Source: Deminuibacter sp966424055
GTDB lineage: Bacteria > Bacteroidota > Bacteroidia > Chitinophagales > Chitinophagaceae
DNA: 64,000 bases
Reading direction: 5' to 3'
Assembly: GCA_966424055.1 (NCBI GenBank)
Contig: CBJLMB010000003.1
Span: 174,425 to 238,424, forward strand
The translations under genes were made by a program, and so were the position numbers. The notes beneath the pieces are model-generated. The model saw nothing but the letters and a program-made list of their open reading frames with translations. It searched no databases and was not told where the DNA came from. Each line of letters starts with the position of its first letter. Position 1 is the stretch's first letter. Below, piece after piece: positions 24,907-32,690 of this stretch.

Positions 24907-25920
24907 ATGCAGGCCCCTCGTTATTTTTTATCCCTTATTACCGGCGTGTTCATTTTTACAGCCCTGGCCTGTCAAAAAGAAGGAAAGCTTTTTCCCCAGC
25001 AACCGGAAACCACCAGTGGTACAATAGATTACAGGATGGAGCTGCGCAGTTTCATACAGGAGATCAGTGAATGGGCCAAGCAGCGTCAGCCGGGCTTTCT
25101 CATTGTGCCGCAGAACAGTTCAAACCTGTTAACGGAAAGTGGCGACCCTCAGGATACACCTGTAAATACTTATATGAAGGCTATTGATGGTATTGGAAGA
25201 GAAGAGCTGTTGTATGGATACGACAACCAGGATGATACCCCTACACCTGCTGATGTGCGCAATGAATGGCTGGGGCTTTGCACCCTTGCTAAAAACAAGC
25301 ATCTGCCGGTACTGACCACCGATTATTGCTACAGTTCTGCAAGAATGGCCACTTCATACCGTAGTAATGAGCTATATGGTTTTATTTCATTTGCAGCCAG
25401 CCACCGTGAACTGGATAATATTCCTGATGCAACGCCTTATCGTGAAAACACGGCTAATATCAGTAAGCTGGCTGATGCACGTAATTTCCTCTACCTCATC
25501 AATACCAGACAATTCAACGGGAACCAGCCATTGCTTGATGCACTCAAGGCTACCAACTATGATGTGCTGATCATAGATGCATTTCCTGAAGAGGGCAGAA
25601 AACCCCTGTCTAAAAATGAGATCGCTTCTTTAAAAATAAAGAAGAATGGAGGCAGACGTCTGGTGCTGGGCTACATGAGCATAGGGCAGGCAGAACAATA
25701 CCGCTGGTACTGGAAAAATGAATGGAAAACAGATCCACCCGAATGGCTGGAACAGAAAGACGATTATTGGAAAGGCAATTATTTTGTACGCTACTGGATG
25801 CCTGAATGGAAATCACTGATTTATGGCAACAGCGGCTCGTATACCCAAAAGCTGCTGGATGCAGGTTTTGATGGCGCCTATCTCGACCCTGTAGATGGCG
25901 ATCAGCACTGGGGAGAATAA
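24907..25920 (+). CDS. GH114/TM1410-like lipoprotein, circularly permuted order
   Basis: This 337-residue protein has a lipoprotein signal (FTALAC, Cys22). It belongs to the TIM-barrel group called endo-alpha-1,4-polygalactosaminidase-like (GH114, TM1410). Motifs are EWAKQRQPGFLIVPQN (55-70), AIDGIGREELLYG (92-104), then YDVLIIDAF (218-226), LGYMSIGQAEQYRWYWKNEW (254-273), PPEWL, WKGNYFVRYW (288-297) and GFDGAYLDPVD (320-330). In TM1410, as I recall it, the IGQAEDYR...YLD half comes first and the IPQN...ENLFY half second; here the order is reversed and the protein stops right after YLD. The product probably acts on galactosaminogalactan-like or other surface glycans, but activity is unproven. 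Confidence 0.82.
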   Translation: MQAPRYFLSLITGVFIFTALACQKEGKLFPQQPETTSGTIDYRMELRSFIQEISEWAKQRQPGFLIVPQNSSNLLTESGDPQDTPVNTYMKAIDGIGREELLYGYDNQDDTPTPADVRNEWLGLCTLAKNKHLPVLTTDYCYSSARMATSYRSNELYGFISFAASHRELDNIPDATPYRENTANISKLADARNFLYLINTRQFNGNQPLLDALKATNYDVLIIDAFPEEGRKPLSKNEIASLKIKKNGGRRLVLGYMSIGQAEQYRWYWKNEWKTDPPEWLEQKDDYWKGNYFVRYWMPEWKSLIYGNSGSYTQKLLDAGFDGAYLDPVDGDQHWGE

Positions 25921-26558
25921 ATGCGGCTGAACGACAAATCTTCTTCTTTTCTTCTAAATACTTCCAAAGCCGGTTTAAGGCAAAGCGGCACCTGCGATAT
26001 GCCGCGCGCGGCAATTTTCTATAAAAACGATATTGCCAGTCATTTTTACGATGAAATACCATCCGGGATAAATGGCCGCAACAGTGGTAAACAGGCCTTC
26101 CAGGAGGGATTGTTGCGGCTGAAAATGGGTTTATAGCCCTCAGTGAAGAGCCGCGATCCCAGGCGGAAATGACCCGGGACCGGGCTGTTTTTGTGTTAAA
26201 ACAGGCCGTATTTTCTGCCTTATCTGCTAAAATTGGCCTGTTCGTCCTTCGGTTAGGGCAGTTGGTACAAAAAAGAAAAAATTGTTGGTTTGATTGCCTA
26301 AGTTGCGGGCTGCAAATCGGAATCAATAACGGGGAAAATGCAATTGGCCGGGTTACTCCGGCCGGTTCATTTTCTTTAACGGGGGGTGACCGGCTGATTC
26401 TTACTAATATTCAAATGATTATCTGCTAACTTATGAAGTCATCACCCTTATCCCGAGAAAACATTTCCCATGCTGGAAAATGCTTTTCGAATGAACTCTG
26501 GCAGTAGCATGAACAGGCGCCGTTCATGCCCATAAATCGTAGTATTGCTAGTAACTTA
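25921..26558. other. gene-free region after the GH114-like gene
   Basis: About 640 bp in which short open frames exist on both strands but none looks like protein (biased composition, no motifs, no start context). No RNA gene was recognised. It ends in two successive palindromic terminators. Confidence 0.5.
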
Positions 26559-26588
26559 AAGAGGCTGTTTCAATTGAAACAGCCTCTT
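26559..26588. terminator. palindromic hairpin, first of two
   Basis: Perfect 30-bp palindrome: AAGAGGCTGTTTCAA (26559-26573) followed immediately by its reverse complement (26574-26588), then CCATTTTTT. It could act as an intrinsic terminator on the plus strand. Confidence 0.7.
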
Positions 26589-26630
26589 CCATTTTTTCAA
26601 GTCCAATTAACACTGATCTTCCTGGGGATA

Positions 26631-26662
26631 AAAAAAGGAAGCCTGCATGCAGGCTTCCTTTT
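26631..26662. terminator. bidirectional terminator, second of two
   Basis: Perfect 32-bp palindrome (left half 26631-26646, right half 26647-26662; core GGAAGCCTGC) with flanking A- and T-runs, 22 bp downstream of the minus-strand yceI-like gene, which it terminates. Confidence 0.88.
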
Positions 26663-26684
26663 TATGGTTTATTTTTTTCTTCTC

Positions 26685-27338
26685 TTACTTCTTTGCCTTG
26701 AGATCAAGTGTCAGGTTCACTTCTTTTTTAATGATCCAGTCGGCAGGATTGTTAGGTCCTTTGTAGTTCAAACCCCACAAAGTGCGGTCGATATTGAACT
26801 GTGACTGGGCTGTAACATCCGTGCCTGTTACAGTGATCTTGGCAGGGAACGAAACATTTTTAGTGCTGTCTTTCAATGTCAGGTTGCCGCTGATCAGGTG
26901 TGTGGCACCGGGCTGCAGGCTTTGGCCTTTGCTGCTGTCGAAAGGTTCCACTTTGGTGATCTCGAATTTAGCCGTGGGAAATTTCTGCAGGTCAAAGAAA
27001 TCAGGGCTTTTCAGGTGACCTTCCAGTTTGCCTTTGTCATCGCCGCTGAGATCTTTGTTTTCCAGGCTGGCGATATTGATTACAAAAGAACCGCCCGTTA
27101 CCTGGCCATTGTCAACAGCCAGGCTGCCGCTGGAGAATTTAAGCACGCCGTTGTGCTGCCCTGTTGCTGCAGTACCTACAAAGCCAACACTGCTGGTGGC
27201 AGTATCAATGGTGTAAGCTGCACCAGCGGTAGAAGCCGCATCTTTTTTTTCTGAAGTGGCTGCATTATCAGCCTTTGGCGCATCCTGACAGGCCGCAAAT
27301 ACCACCGCGGCGCATAAGACCATAGAGAGTTTTTTCAT
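26685..27338 (-). CDS. YceI-family lipoprotein
   Basis: This 217-residue protein, starting from ATG 27336-27338 (MKKLSMVLCAAVVFAACQ), has a lipoprotein signal with lipidated Cys at residue 17 and a linker rich in Ala, Lys and Asp. The YceI lipocalin-like domain starts with YTIDTATSSVGFVGTAA and contains KLEGHLKSPDFFDLQKFPTA, the family's central motif, and LTLKDSTKNVSFP. YceI proteins bind polyisoprenoids or related lipids in the periplasm; the Bacteroidota copies have no settled role. An upstream frame extension of 14 residues is rejected because the box TATTTTTG and the lipoprotein signal favour this start. Confidence 0.9.
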   Translation of the reverse strand: MKKLSMVLCAAVVFAACQDAPKADNAATSEKKDAASTAGAAYTIDTATSSVGFVGTAATGQHNGVLKFSSGSLAVDNGQVTGGSFVINIASLENKDLSGDDKGKLEGHLKSPDFFDLQKFPTAKFEITKVEPFDSSKGQSLQPGATHLISGNLTLKDSTKNVSFPAKITVTGTDVTAQSQFNIDRTLWGLNYKGPNNPADWIIKKEVNLTLDLKAKK

Positions 27339-27363
27339 ATTTGTGATTTGGTTTAGATAGGGA

Positions 27364-27371
27364 CAAAAATA
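27364..27371 (-). promoter_or_regulatory. candidate -7 box of the yceI-like gene
   Basis: TATTTTTG on the minus strand matches TAnnTTTG, 25 bp before the start codon. It abuts the hairpin 27370-27398, so the upstream gene's terminator and this promoter are adjacent. Confidence 0.5.
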
Positions 27372-27398
27372 TAACGCCATCGTTTGAATGGCGTTATA
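27370..27398 (-). terminator. hairpin downstream of the TPR gene
   Basis: 11-bp stem TATAACGCCAT/ATGGCGTTATA (27370-27380 and 27388-27398) with 7-nt loop. On the minus strand it is followed by a short T-run (ATTTTTG), consistent with termination of the TPR transcript. Confidence 0.6.
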
Positions 27399-27463
27399 AC
27401 ATTATTAGTTAACAGAGATTTTTCGTTATTCGTAAAATGTTGCTGTAATCTACTGCAATACTA

Positions 27464-28480
27464 TCAATGAGGATAGTATTGGCCGGCAGGTATTTTAAAT
27501 ACCTTGCTACGCTGCAGTTTCAGGAAATTATTGTTTTCTTCTGCATGTGTTTCCACCCAGTTGTCATAAGCCGCGGGGCTAAATGCCGGGGCAAACAGCC
27601 ACTGGTTATAAGCATTGAAAGTGCCTTCCTGGAGCAGCTGGCGCTGATGATCGAATAAACGGAATGCAAACTGGTTGGCATGCTCATTAAACCAGTCAAG
27701 AATAAAACGGGTGCGTATGGCCGTCAGCGATTCTGTGGTCACCCCTTCTTGTGTAAGATTGGTGTATTTGGCCAGGGTGGCAGCAACAGCTTTGCTAAAA
27801 GGCGATCCGTTTTTAACATAGCCGTCGAGTATGGCCGGTGAAGAAAGCAGTTGCTTGTAATCGTCTACCAGCATGCTTTTCATGCTTACAGTTCTTTCGC
27901 TGAGGCTTTCAATGTTTACAAATATTTCGCCATACAATACCGCCCAAAGCATATTGCCTTTGCTGTCGTAATAGTGTGCTGCATTTAAATAGTTGTTGCC
28001 ATTGTTGGGGTCAATTTCTATACCTTTTTCCCAGTATTTGATGGCTTCATCCAGTTTATGCTGGGTTGCCAGCAGTTCACCGAAATCGGCGTACAGCATA
28101 CCGCTGTTCGAAAATTTCTTCAGTCCTCTTTTATACAGCTTTTCGCATTCATTATAATCGGCAATGCCCCTGTAGGTAAGCCCGAGTATCTGGAAACAGG
28201 CCACATCTGCATCAGGTCTTTCCACCATTTTCTTGCCCAGTTCCATGGCATTGCGGTAATCTTTCCTGAGATAGTAAGAATAGGCCAGGTCTTTCTGGAT
28301 ATCCAGGCTGGCCGGATCCTGCTGGGTGGCCCGGTTCAGTACCAGGATCGCATTGTCCAGGTCGCCTTTGCGCATAAATGCTTTGCCTGTTTCGTATAAA
28401 GAAGCACTGCTGGAATCCTGGGCCATAAGGGTAACCTGGCTGGCTCCTGCAAGAAAAAGGAACAATAGAATTCGCTTCAT
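27464..28480 (-). CDS. exported TPR-repeat protein
   Basis: This 338-residue protein has a signal peptide (MKRILLFLFLAGASQVTLMAQ). Residues about 28-190 form five TPR-type helix pairs (GKAFMRKGDLDNAILVLNRA, LAYSYYLRKDYRNAMELGKK, LGLTYRGIADYNECEKLYKR, FGELLATQHKLDEAIKYWEK). The C-terminal ~140 residues are helical and end with an aromatic-rich segment. It is probably a periplasmic or outer-membrane-associated scaffold protein; partners unknown. It is on the same strand as the DUF1015 and serC genes but separated by 123 bp. Confidence 0.82.
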   Translation of the reverse strand: MKRILLFLFLAGASQVTLMAQDSSSASLYETGKAFMRKGDLDNAILVLNRATQQDPASLDIQKDLAYSYYLRKDYRNAMELGKKMVERPDADVACFQILGLTYRGIADYNECEKLYKRGLKKFSNSGMLYADFGELLATQHKLDEAIKYWEKGIEIDPNNGNNYLNAAHYYDSKGNMLWAVLYGEIFVNIESLSERTVSMKSMLVDDYKQLLSSPAILDGYVKNGSPFSKAVAATLAKYTNLTQEGVTTESLTAIRTRFILDWFNEHANQFAFRLFDHQRQLLQEGTFNAYNQWLFAPAFSPAAYDNWVETHAEENNNFLKLQRSKVFKIPAGQYYPH

Positions 28481-28603
28481 ATAGTTGATTCTTATTTAAT
28501 ACAAGCTGCACCGAACCTTGCCGGTCAAAAATCCCGCACCGGCAATTCATGCAGCTTGCCTGCCGTTTACTGCGCAAACACAGGGTTGAAAAACGGCAGC
28601 CGG

Positions 28604-29839
28604 TTATTTATAAATAAGATGGGTAAGTAACCCGTCTCTGAGTTTCGGCTCGAACCAGGTACTTTTCGGGGGCATTACATTACCACTGTCGGCAATGGCA
28701 AACAATTGCTCAATGCTTACAGGGTAAAGACTGAAGGCTACTGCCATTTCACCGCTGTTCACTCTTTTTTCCAGTTCGCCCAGTCCCCTGATGCCACCTA
28801 CAAAATCAATCCTTTTGTCTGTGCGCGGATCTTGTATACCCAGTAATGGATCCAGCAGGTTATTTTGCAGGATGGTTACATCCAGTACCCCGATAGGATC
28901 GCCGGTATAACTGCCTTCTTTGGCCTGTAACCGGTACCATTTACTGTCCAAATACATGCCAAATTCATGTAAACGGGCTGGTTGTACGGCATGTGAGCCT
29001 TCTTCCTGAACTGTAAAATGCGTTTTTAACTTTTCGAGGAAAGCCTGTGGCGACAAGCCGTTGAGGTCTTTTACCACCCTGTTGTAATCCATTATATACA
29101 ACTGGTTGGATGGAAAAAGGGTTGTTAAAAAATAGTTGCATCCCTCTGTGCTGTCCTGTTTCAGGGCCTTGCGCACTTTGGCGGCAGAAGCTGCACGATG
29201 GTGGCCATCGGCGATATAGGTGAAAGGTACAATGCTGGCGAACAGTTCAGTGATCTGCTGAATGGTGTTGTCATCATTCACAATCCAGATACTGTGCTGG
29301 ATATTGTCATCGGCGGTGAAATTGTACACCGGGTGTTTAGCCGTGGTCCATTTTTCTATCAATGCATCAATAATGGCTTCATTGCGGTAGGCCAGAAATA
29401 CATTGCCTGTTTGTGCACCGGTGGTTTTGATATGGTTAATACGGTCCTGTTCTTTTTCAGGACGGGTAAATTCGTGTTTCTTGATAATATCGTTTTCATA
29501 ATCATCCACACTGCTTACCGCTACCAGCCCTGTCTGGCTTCTGCCGTTCATCACCAGCTGGTAAATATAATAGCAGTCTTTTGCCTCGCGGAACAACAGG
29601 TCTCTTTTAATAAAAGCTTCCAGGTTCTCCTTTGCTTTATCGTACACCTGCTGATCGTGTATGTTTACAGATTCGGGAAGATCTATTTCACTTTTGGTGA
29701 TATGTAAAAAAGAATGCGGGTTGCCCTGTGTTTCCACCTTGGCTTCCTGGCTGTTGAGTACATCATAGGGTTTACTGGCTACCTGTTTGGCCAGTTGTGG
29801 TTGTGGTCTTAATGCCTTGAACGGTTTGATAATTGCCAT
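28604..29839 (-). CDS. DUF1015 family protein
   Basis: This 411-residue cytosolic protein starts with MAIIKPFKALRPQ, the conserved DUF1015 opening, followed by PYDVLNSQEA. Later blocks are YIADGHHRAASA (about 209-220), a highly conserved His-rich signature of the family, and PLLGIQDPRTDKRIDFVGG. The biochemical role is not established. Genes of this family are often beside serA or serC, as here where it follows serC by 136 bp on the same strand, which suggests a link to serine metabolism (inference). Confidence 0.9.
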   Translation of the reverse strand: MAIIKPFKALRPQPQLAKQVASKPYDVLNSQEAKVETQGNPHSFLHITKSEIDLPESVNIHDQQVYDKAKENLEAFIKRDLLFREAKDCYYIYQLVMNGRSQTGLVAVSSVDDYENDIIKKHEFTRPEKEQDRINHIKTTGAQTGNVFLAYRNEAIIDALIEKWTTAKHPVYNFTADDNIQHSIWIVNDDNTIQQITELFASIVPFTYIADGHHRAASAAKVRKALKQDSTEGCNYFLTTLFPSNQLYIMDYNRVVKDLNGLSPQAFLEKLKTHFTVQEEGSHAVQPARLHEFGMYLDSKWYRLQAKEGSYTGDPIGVLDVTILQNNLLDPLLGIQDPRTDKRIDFVGGIRGLGELEKRVNSGEMAVAFSLYPVSIEQLFAIADSGNVMPPKSTWFEPKLRDGLLTHLIYK

Positions 29840-29975
29840 CGGATTGTTGATTTTTCCTGGTTATTGGTAATCAGGATAACGGAATTACTATTTTTTAAGT
29901 GTTCTGGAATGGGGTTTTCTTTTCAATGTGTCTTAAACGGCCGGGTGTTCATCCGGGCAGCGCATCATTATTTAT

Positions 29976-31046
29976 TTATGCATGACGGTCGCTGAAGTCT
30001 TTTGCAAGGTCGCAGAATGCCTGTACGCTGCTCAGGGGCAGGGCATTATACATAGATACCCGCAAACCGCCCACACTTCTATGCCCTTTTACACCTATCA
30101 TCCCTTCTTTTTTGCAGAGATCGAGAAAATCTTTTTCCAGCGCCGGATCTTTCATCACAAAAACGGCATTCATCAGGCTGCGGTCTTCCCGGGCTACGGT
30201 TGGTACAAAAGCCGGCAGCGAATCCAGTGTTTGGTACAGCAGGGAGGCGCGTTCTCTTGCTTTTTTCTCCATCTCGGTAAGACCGCCGTTCTCTTTGATC
30301 CAGCGAAGTGTGAGCATACTTACATAAACGGCAAATACCGGTGGTGTATTGAGCAGGGAACCGGCTTCAATATGATTGCGGTAATCCATGATAGAAGGAA
30401 TACTGCGGCTGATCTTGCCGAGTATATCTTTTTTTAGCACAACGATGGTGACACCGGCAGCGCCCATATTTTTCTGCGCTCCCGCATAGATCAGGGAAAA
30501 CCGGTTAAAATCCATCGGCATGCTGAAAATATCACTGCTCATATCTGCCACCAGCGGCACCCGGGTATCGGGTATGGTATGCCATTGCGTACCTTCCACT
30601 GTATTGTTGGTGGTATAATGCAGGTAAACAGCGTCTGAGGGAACAGAAAATCCCTTGTTGATATAAGTATGGTTCTTGTCCTTTGAAGAAGCAACCACCT
30701 GTACATTGCCAAACTGCCTGGCTTCTTTAATCGCCTTGGCACCCCAGATACCATTGTCGCAGTAGGCGGCAGTATGATTTTCGTCCAGCAGATTCATGGG
30801 CACCTGCATAAATTGCGTGGTGGCACCGCCATGCAGGTACAGTACATCATACTCATCGCCCAACTGCATCAGCTCTTTTACGGTAGATTGGGCTTCGTGC
30901 AGTATTTCATCGAACCAGGCTGTGCGGTGGCCGATTTCCAGAATGGATAAACCTGTGTTGTTAAAGTTGTGAATTGCTTTTGCGGCTTCGTCCAGAACGG
31001 GTTGTGGCAAAATAGAAGGTCCTGAATTAAAATTATACATTTTCAT
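29976..31046 (-). CDS. serC: phosphoserine aminotransferase
   Basis: SerC transfers the amino group from glutamate to 3-phosphohydroxypyruvate to make phosphoserine; it also serves pyridoxine synthesis in some bacteria. The 356-residue protein begins MYNFNSGPSILPQPVL, the typical class-V start. The PLP lysine is K192 in IYAGAQKNMGAAGV, HGGATTQFMQVPMNLL (72-87) is the cofactor loop, and GHRSVGGLRVSMYN is at the C-terminus. Length and motifs are normal. The start could be ATG 31046 or the second Met two codons later. The DUF1015 gene follows. Confidence 0.96.
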   Translation of the reverse strand: MKMYNFNSGPSILPQPVLDEAAKAIHNFNNTGLSILEIGHRTAWFDEILHEAQSTVKELMQLGDEYDVLYLHGGATTQFMQVPMNLLDENHTAAYCDNGIWGAKAIKEARQFGNVQVVASSKDKNHTYINKGFSVPSDAVYLHYTTNNTVEGTQWHTIPDTRVPLVADMSSDIFSMPMDFNRFSLIYAGAQKNMGAAGVTIVVLKKDILGKISRSIPSIMDYRNHIEAGSLLNTPPVFAVYVSMLTLRWIKENGGLTEMEKKARERASLLYQTLDSLPAFVPTVAREDRSLMNAVFVMKDPALEKDFLDLCKKEGMIGVKGHRSVGGLRVSMYNALPLSSVQAFCDLAKDFSDRHA

Positions 31047-31165
31047 TAGTCTCGATCCTTATACTATTATCTAAACAAGTCAAAAAAATTCCAGGTATTG
31101 CCGGTTGTACAGGTATGGCTGATAAAACGGCTGATCCCTGTTACCGGCTGTTCATCCTGCTGCTG

Positions 31166-31807
31166 TTAATCCACTTCTGTTACACCGCCCGAAACAACAA
31201 ATTTCATGGCATCAGCAGGACTGGTATTTTTCAGAGGCCTTATTCTCTCTTTCGGCACAAGATAAGTAATTCCTGAAATTGCATAGGAATGGGGCACATA
31301 GACCACTGCATGCTCAAACAGTTCAAAATGTGCCGCATTTTCCTGGGTAATAAAGCCAATACGCCATACATCCGTAGCATCTACATTGACCAGTACGGGT
31401 TTATCAAACTTTTTTTTATTACCGGCAAATCCTTCCAGGAAGTCTTTTACAGAAGAATAGATGAATTTAATACCCGGTGTGTTCTGCAATACTTTGTCAA
31501 AAACATGTACCAGCCTGCTGATAAAAAAGAAAGAAGAGAGCCACCCTACAAACAGCACGATAAACAATACGACCAGGAAACCCAGTCCCGGAATACGGCG
31601 AAGGCTGCCGGTTGTATCGGTGGTCCAGGTGTCGGGAAAAAGATCGTGCAGTATATTGGGCAATATATTGTCTACCGTTCTGAAAAGCCAGAGCACGGCA
31701 TAGGCTGTGATGCCGATGGGTGCCAGTACCACCAGTCCCTGGAAAAAGTATTGCAGCAGTCTTCTCCAGTGCAGGGTTACAAACATCTTTCTTTTCCAGG
31801 TAGACAT
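31166..31807 (-). CDS. DUF502 family membrane protein
   Basis: This protein of about 213 residues starts at ATG 31805-31807 (MSTWKRKMF...). Two transmembrane helices (YFFQGLVVLAPIGITAYAVLWL and FLVVLFIVLFVGWLSSFFFI) precede a soluble C-terminal domain with the DUF502 motifs TPGIKFIYSSVKDFLEGF and FIYVPH-like VVYVPHSYAISGITYLVP. The role is unknown; plant homologues are called LIKE-COV. I discard the 26 residues upstream of the chosen start because they are not protein-like. Monocistronic, divergent from the efflux operon. Confidence 0.88.
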   Translation of the reverse strand: MSTWKRKMFVTLHWRRLLQYFFQGLVVLAPIGITAYAVLWLFRTVDNILPNILHDLFPDTWTTDTTGSLRRIPGLGFLVVLFIVLFVGWLSSFFFISRLVHVFDKVLQNTPGIKFIYSSVKDFLEGFAGNKKKFDKPVLVNVDATDVWRIGFITQENAAHFELFEHAVVYVPHSYAISGITYLVPKERIRPLKNTSPADAMKFVVSGGVTEVD

Positions 31808-32006
31808 GCAGTTGAATTTGAAGTCAAAATAACTAAGATTTACTGATATCTGCCCCTGTCGATGCATGGCAACTGCTGTTAACAAACATTTGTTGTGCCC
31901 GGGAACCGCGCTGTTGCCTGTTTATAGCCAGTCAAAAAAAGGAAGAAAAACAGGCGGTGTTTTAATACGTTCATCCCTGCCTGGTGCCGTTTAAACAAAA
32001 AAAGAG

Positions 32007-32046
32007 TATGGAAACTCTGATTACGAAAAAAGTTTCCATAGTTTTG
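32007..32046 (+). promoter_or_regulatory. TetR operator overlapping a -7 box
   Basis: A 10-bp inverted repeat TATGGAAACT (32007-32016) and AGTTTCCATA (32031-32040) with 14-bp spacer is immediately followed by and overlaps the -7 box TAGTTTTG (32039-32046), which matches TAnnTTTG. The TetR gene starts 22 bp later. Repression of the efflux operon by its own first gene product is the natural reading. Confidence 0.8.
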
Positions 32047-32068
32047 ATCTGAAGAAAAACCGGATCGC

Positions 32069-32686
32069 ATGAGAGAAAGAATACAGCAAAAGGCAGAGGA
32101 ATTATTTATCAGGTACGGCATCAGGAGTGTAACCATGGATGAGATCGCGGGGCAGCTGGGGATTTCAAAAAAAACCATTTACCAGAGTTTTGAAGATAAA
32201 GATGAACTGGTACTGGCGGTTTTCGACAGTCATATTGCTGCCAATAAAGAGCGGTGTATAGTGGATGTTTCCCGGGCGCAGAATGCCATTCACGAAGTTT
32301 TTCTCGACCTGGAGCTGATGGAAGAAATGTATTCTACTTTGAACCCTTCTATACTCTACGACCTGGAAAAATACCATCCCAAAGTTTTCAGGAAATTTTA
32401 TGAATACAAAAATGAATTTCTGCTAAACATGGTGATGGATAACATGAACAGGGGTATTAAAGAAGAATTGTACAGGACAGATATAGACGTGGAGATCATG
32501 AGCAGGTTTCGTATTGGTTCTATCATGGTGGCTTTTAACCTCGATGTATATCCTAAAAATAAATTCAATGTATTGCAGGTGGAAGAGCAGGTGGCTTTGC
32601 ATTTCCTGTATGGCATTGCAACGCCCAAAGGCATCAAGCTGATGCAGAAATACCTGCAGCAAAAACAAGAGAAAAAAAAATCCTGA
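32069..32686 (+). CDS. TetR/AcrR-family repressor of efflux operon
   Basis: This 205-residue protein has the N-terminal TetR helix-turn-helix: IQQKAEELFIRYGIRSVTMD, then EIAGQLGISKKTIYQSFEDK (residues ~27-46). The C-terminal ~140 residues form the all-helical ligand-binding and dimerisation domain. It is the first gene of the operon with tolC-like, adaptor and RND genes (4-bp gap to the next), and a 10-bp inverted repeat overlaps its promoter. It probably represses the pump until an effector binds; the inducer is unknown. Confidence 0.92.
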   Translation: MRERIQQKAEELFIRYGIRSVTMDEIAGQLGISKKTIYQSFEDKDELVLAVFDSHIAANKERCIVDVSRAQNAIHEVFLDLELMEEMYSTLNPSILYDLEKYHPKVFRKFYEYKNEFLLNMVMDNMNRGIKEELYRTDIDVEIMSRFRIGSIMVAFNLDVYPKNKFNVLQVEEQVALHFLYGIATPKGIKLMQKYLQQKQEKKKS

Positions 32687-32690
32687 GTAT

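Noticed and set aside
24645..24908. Minus-strand frame of 87 codons, hydrophobic
   Set aside because: Overlaps the start of the GH114-like gene, no motif or start context; composition fits chance translation of AT-rich DNA.
25921..26136. Plus-strand frame of 71 codons after the GH114-like gene
   Set aside because: Begins immediately at the previous stop, carries no motif, and its residues do not look like a structured protein. It could only be a C-terminal continuation if the stop at 25918 were an error; nothing suggests that.
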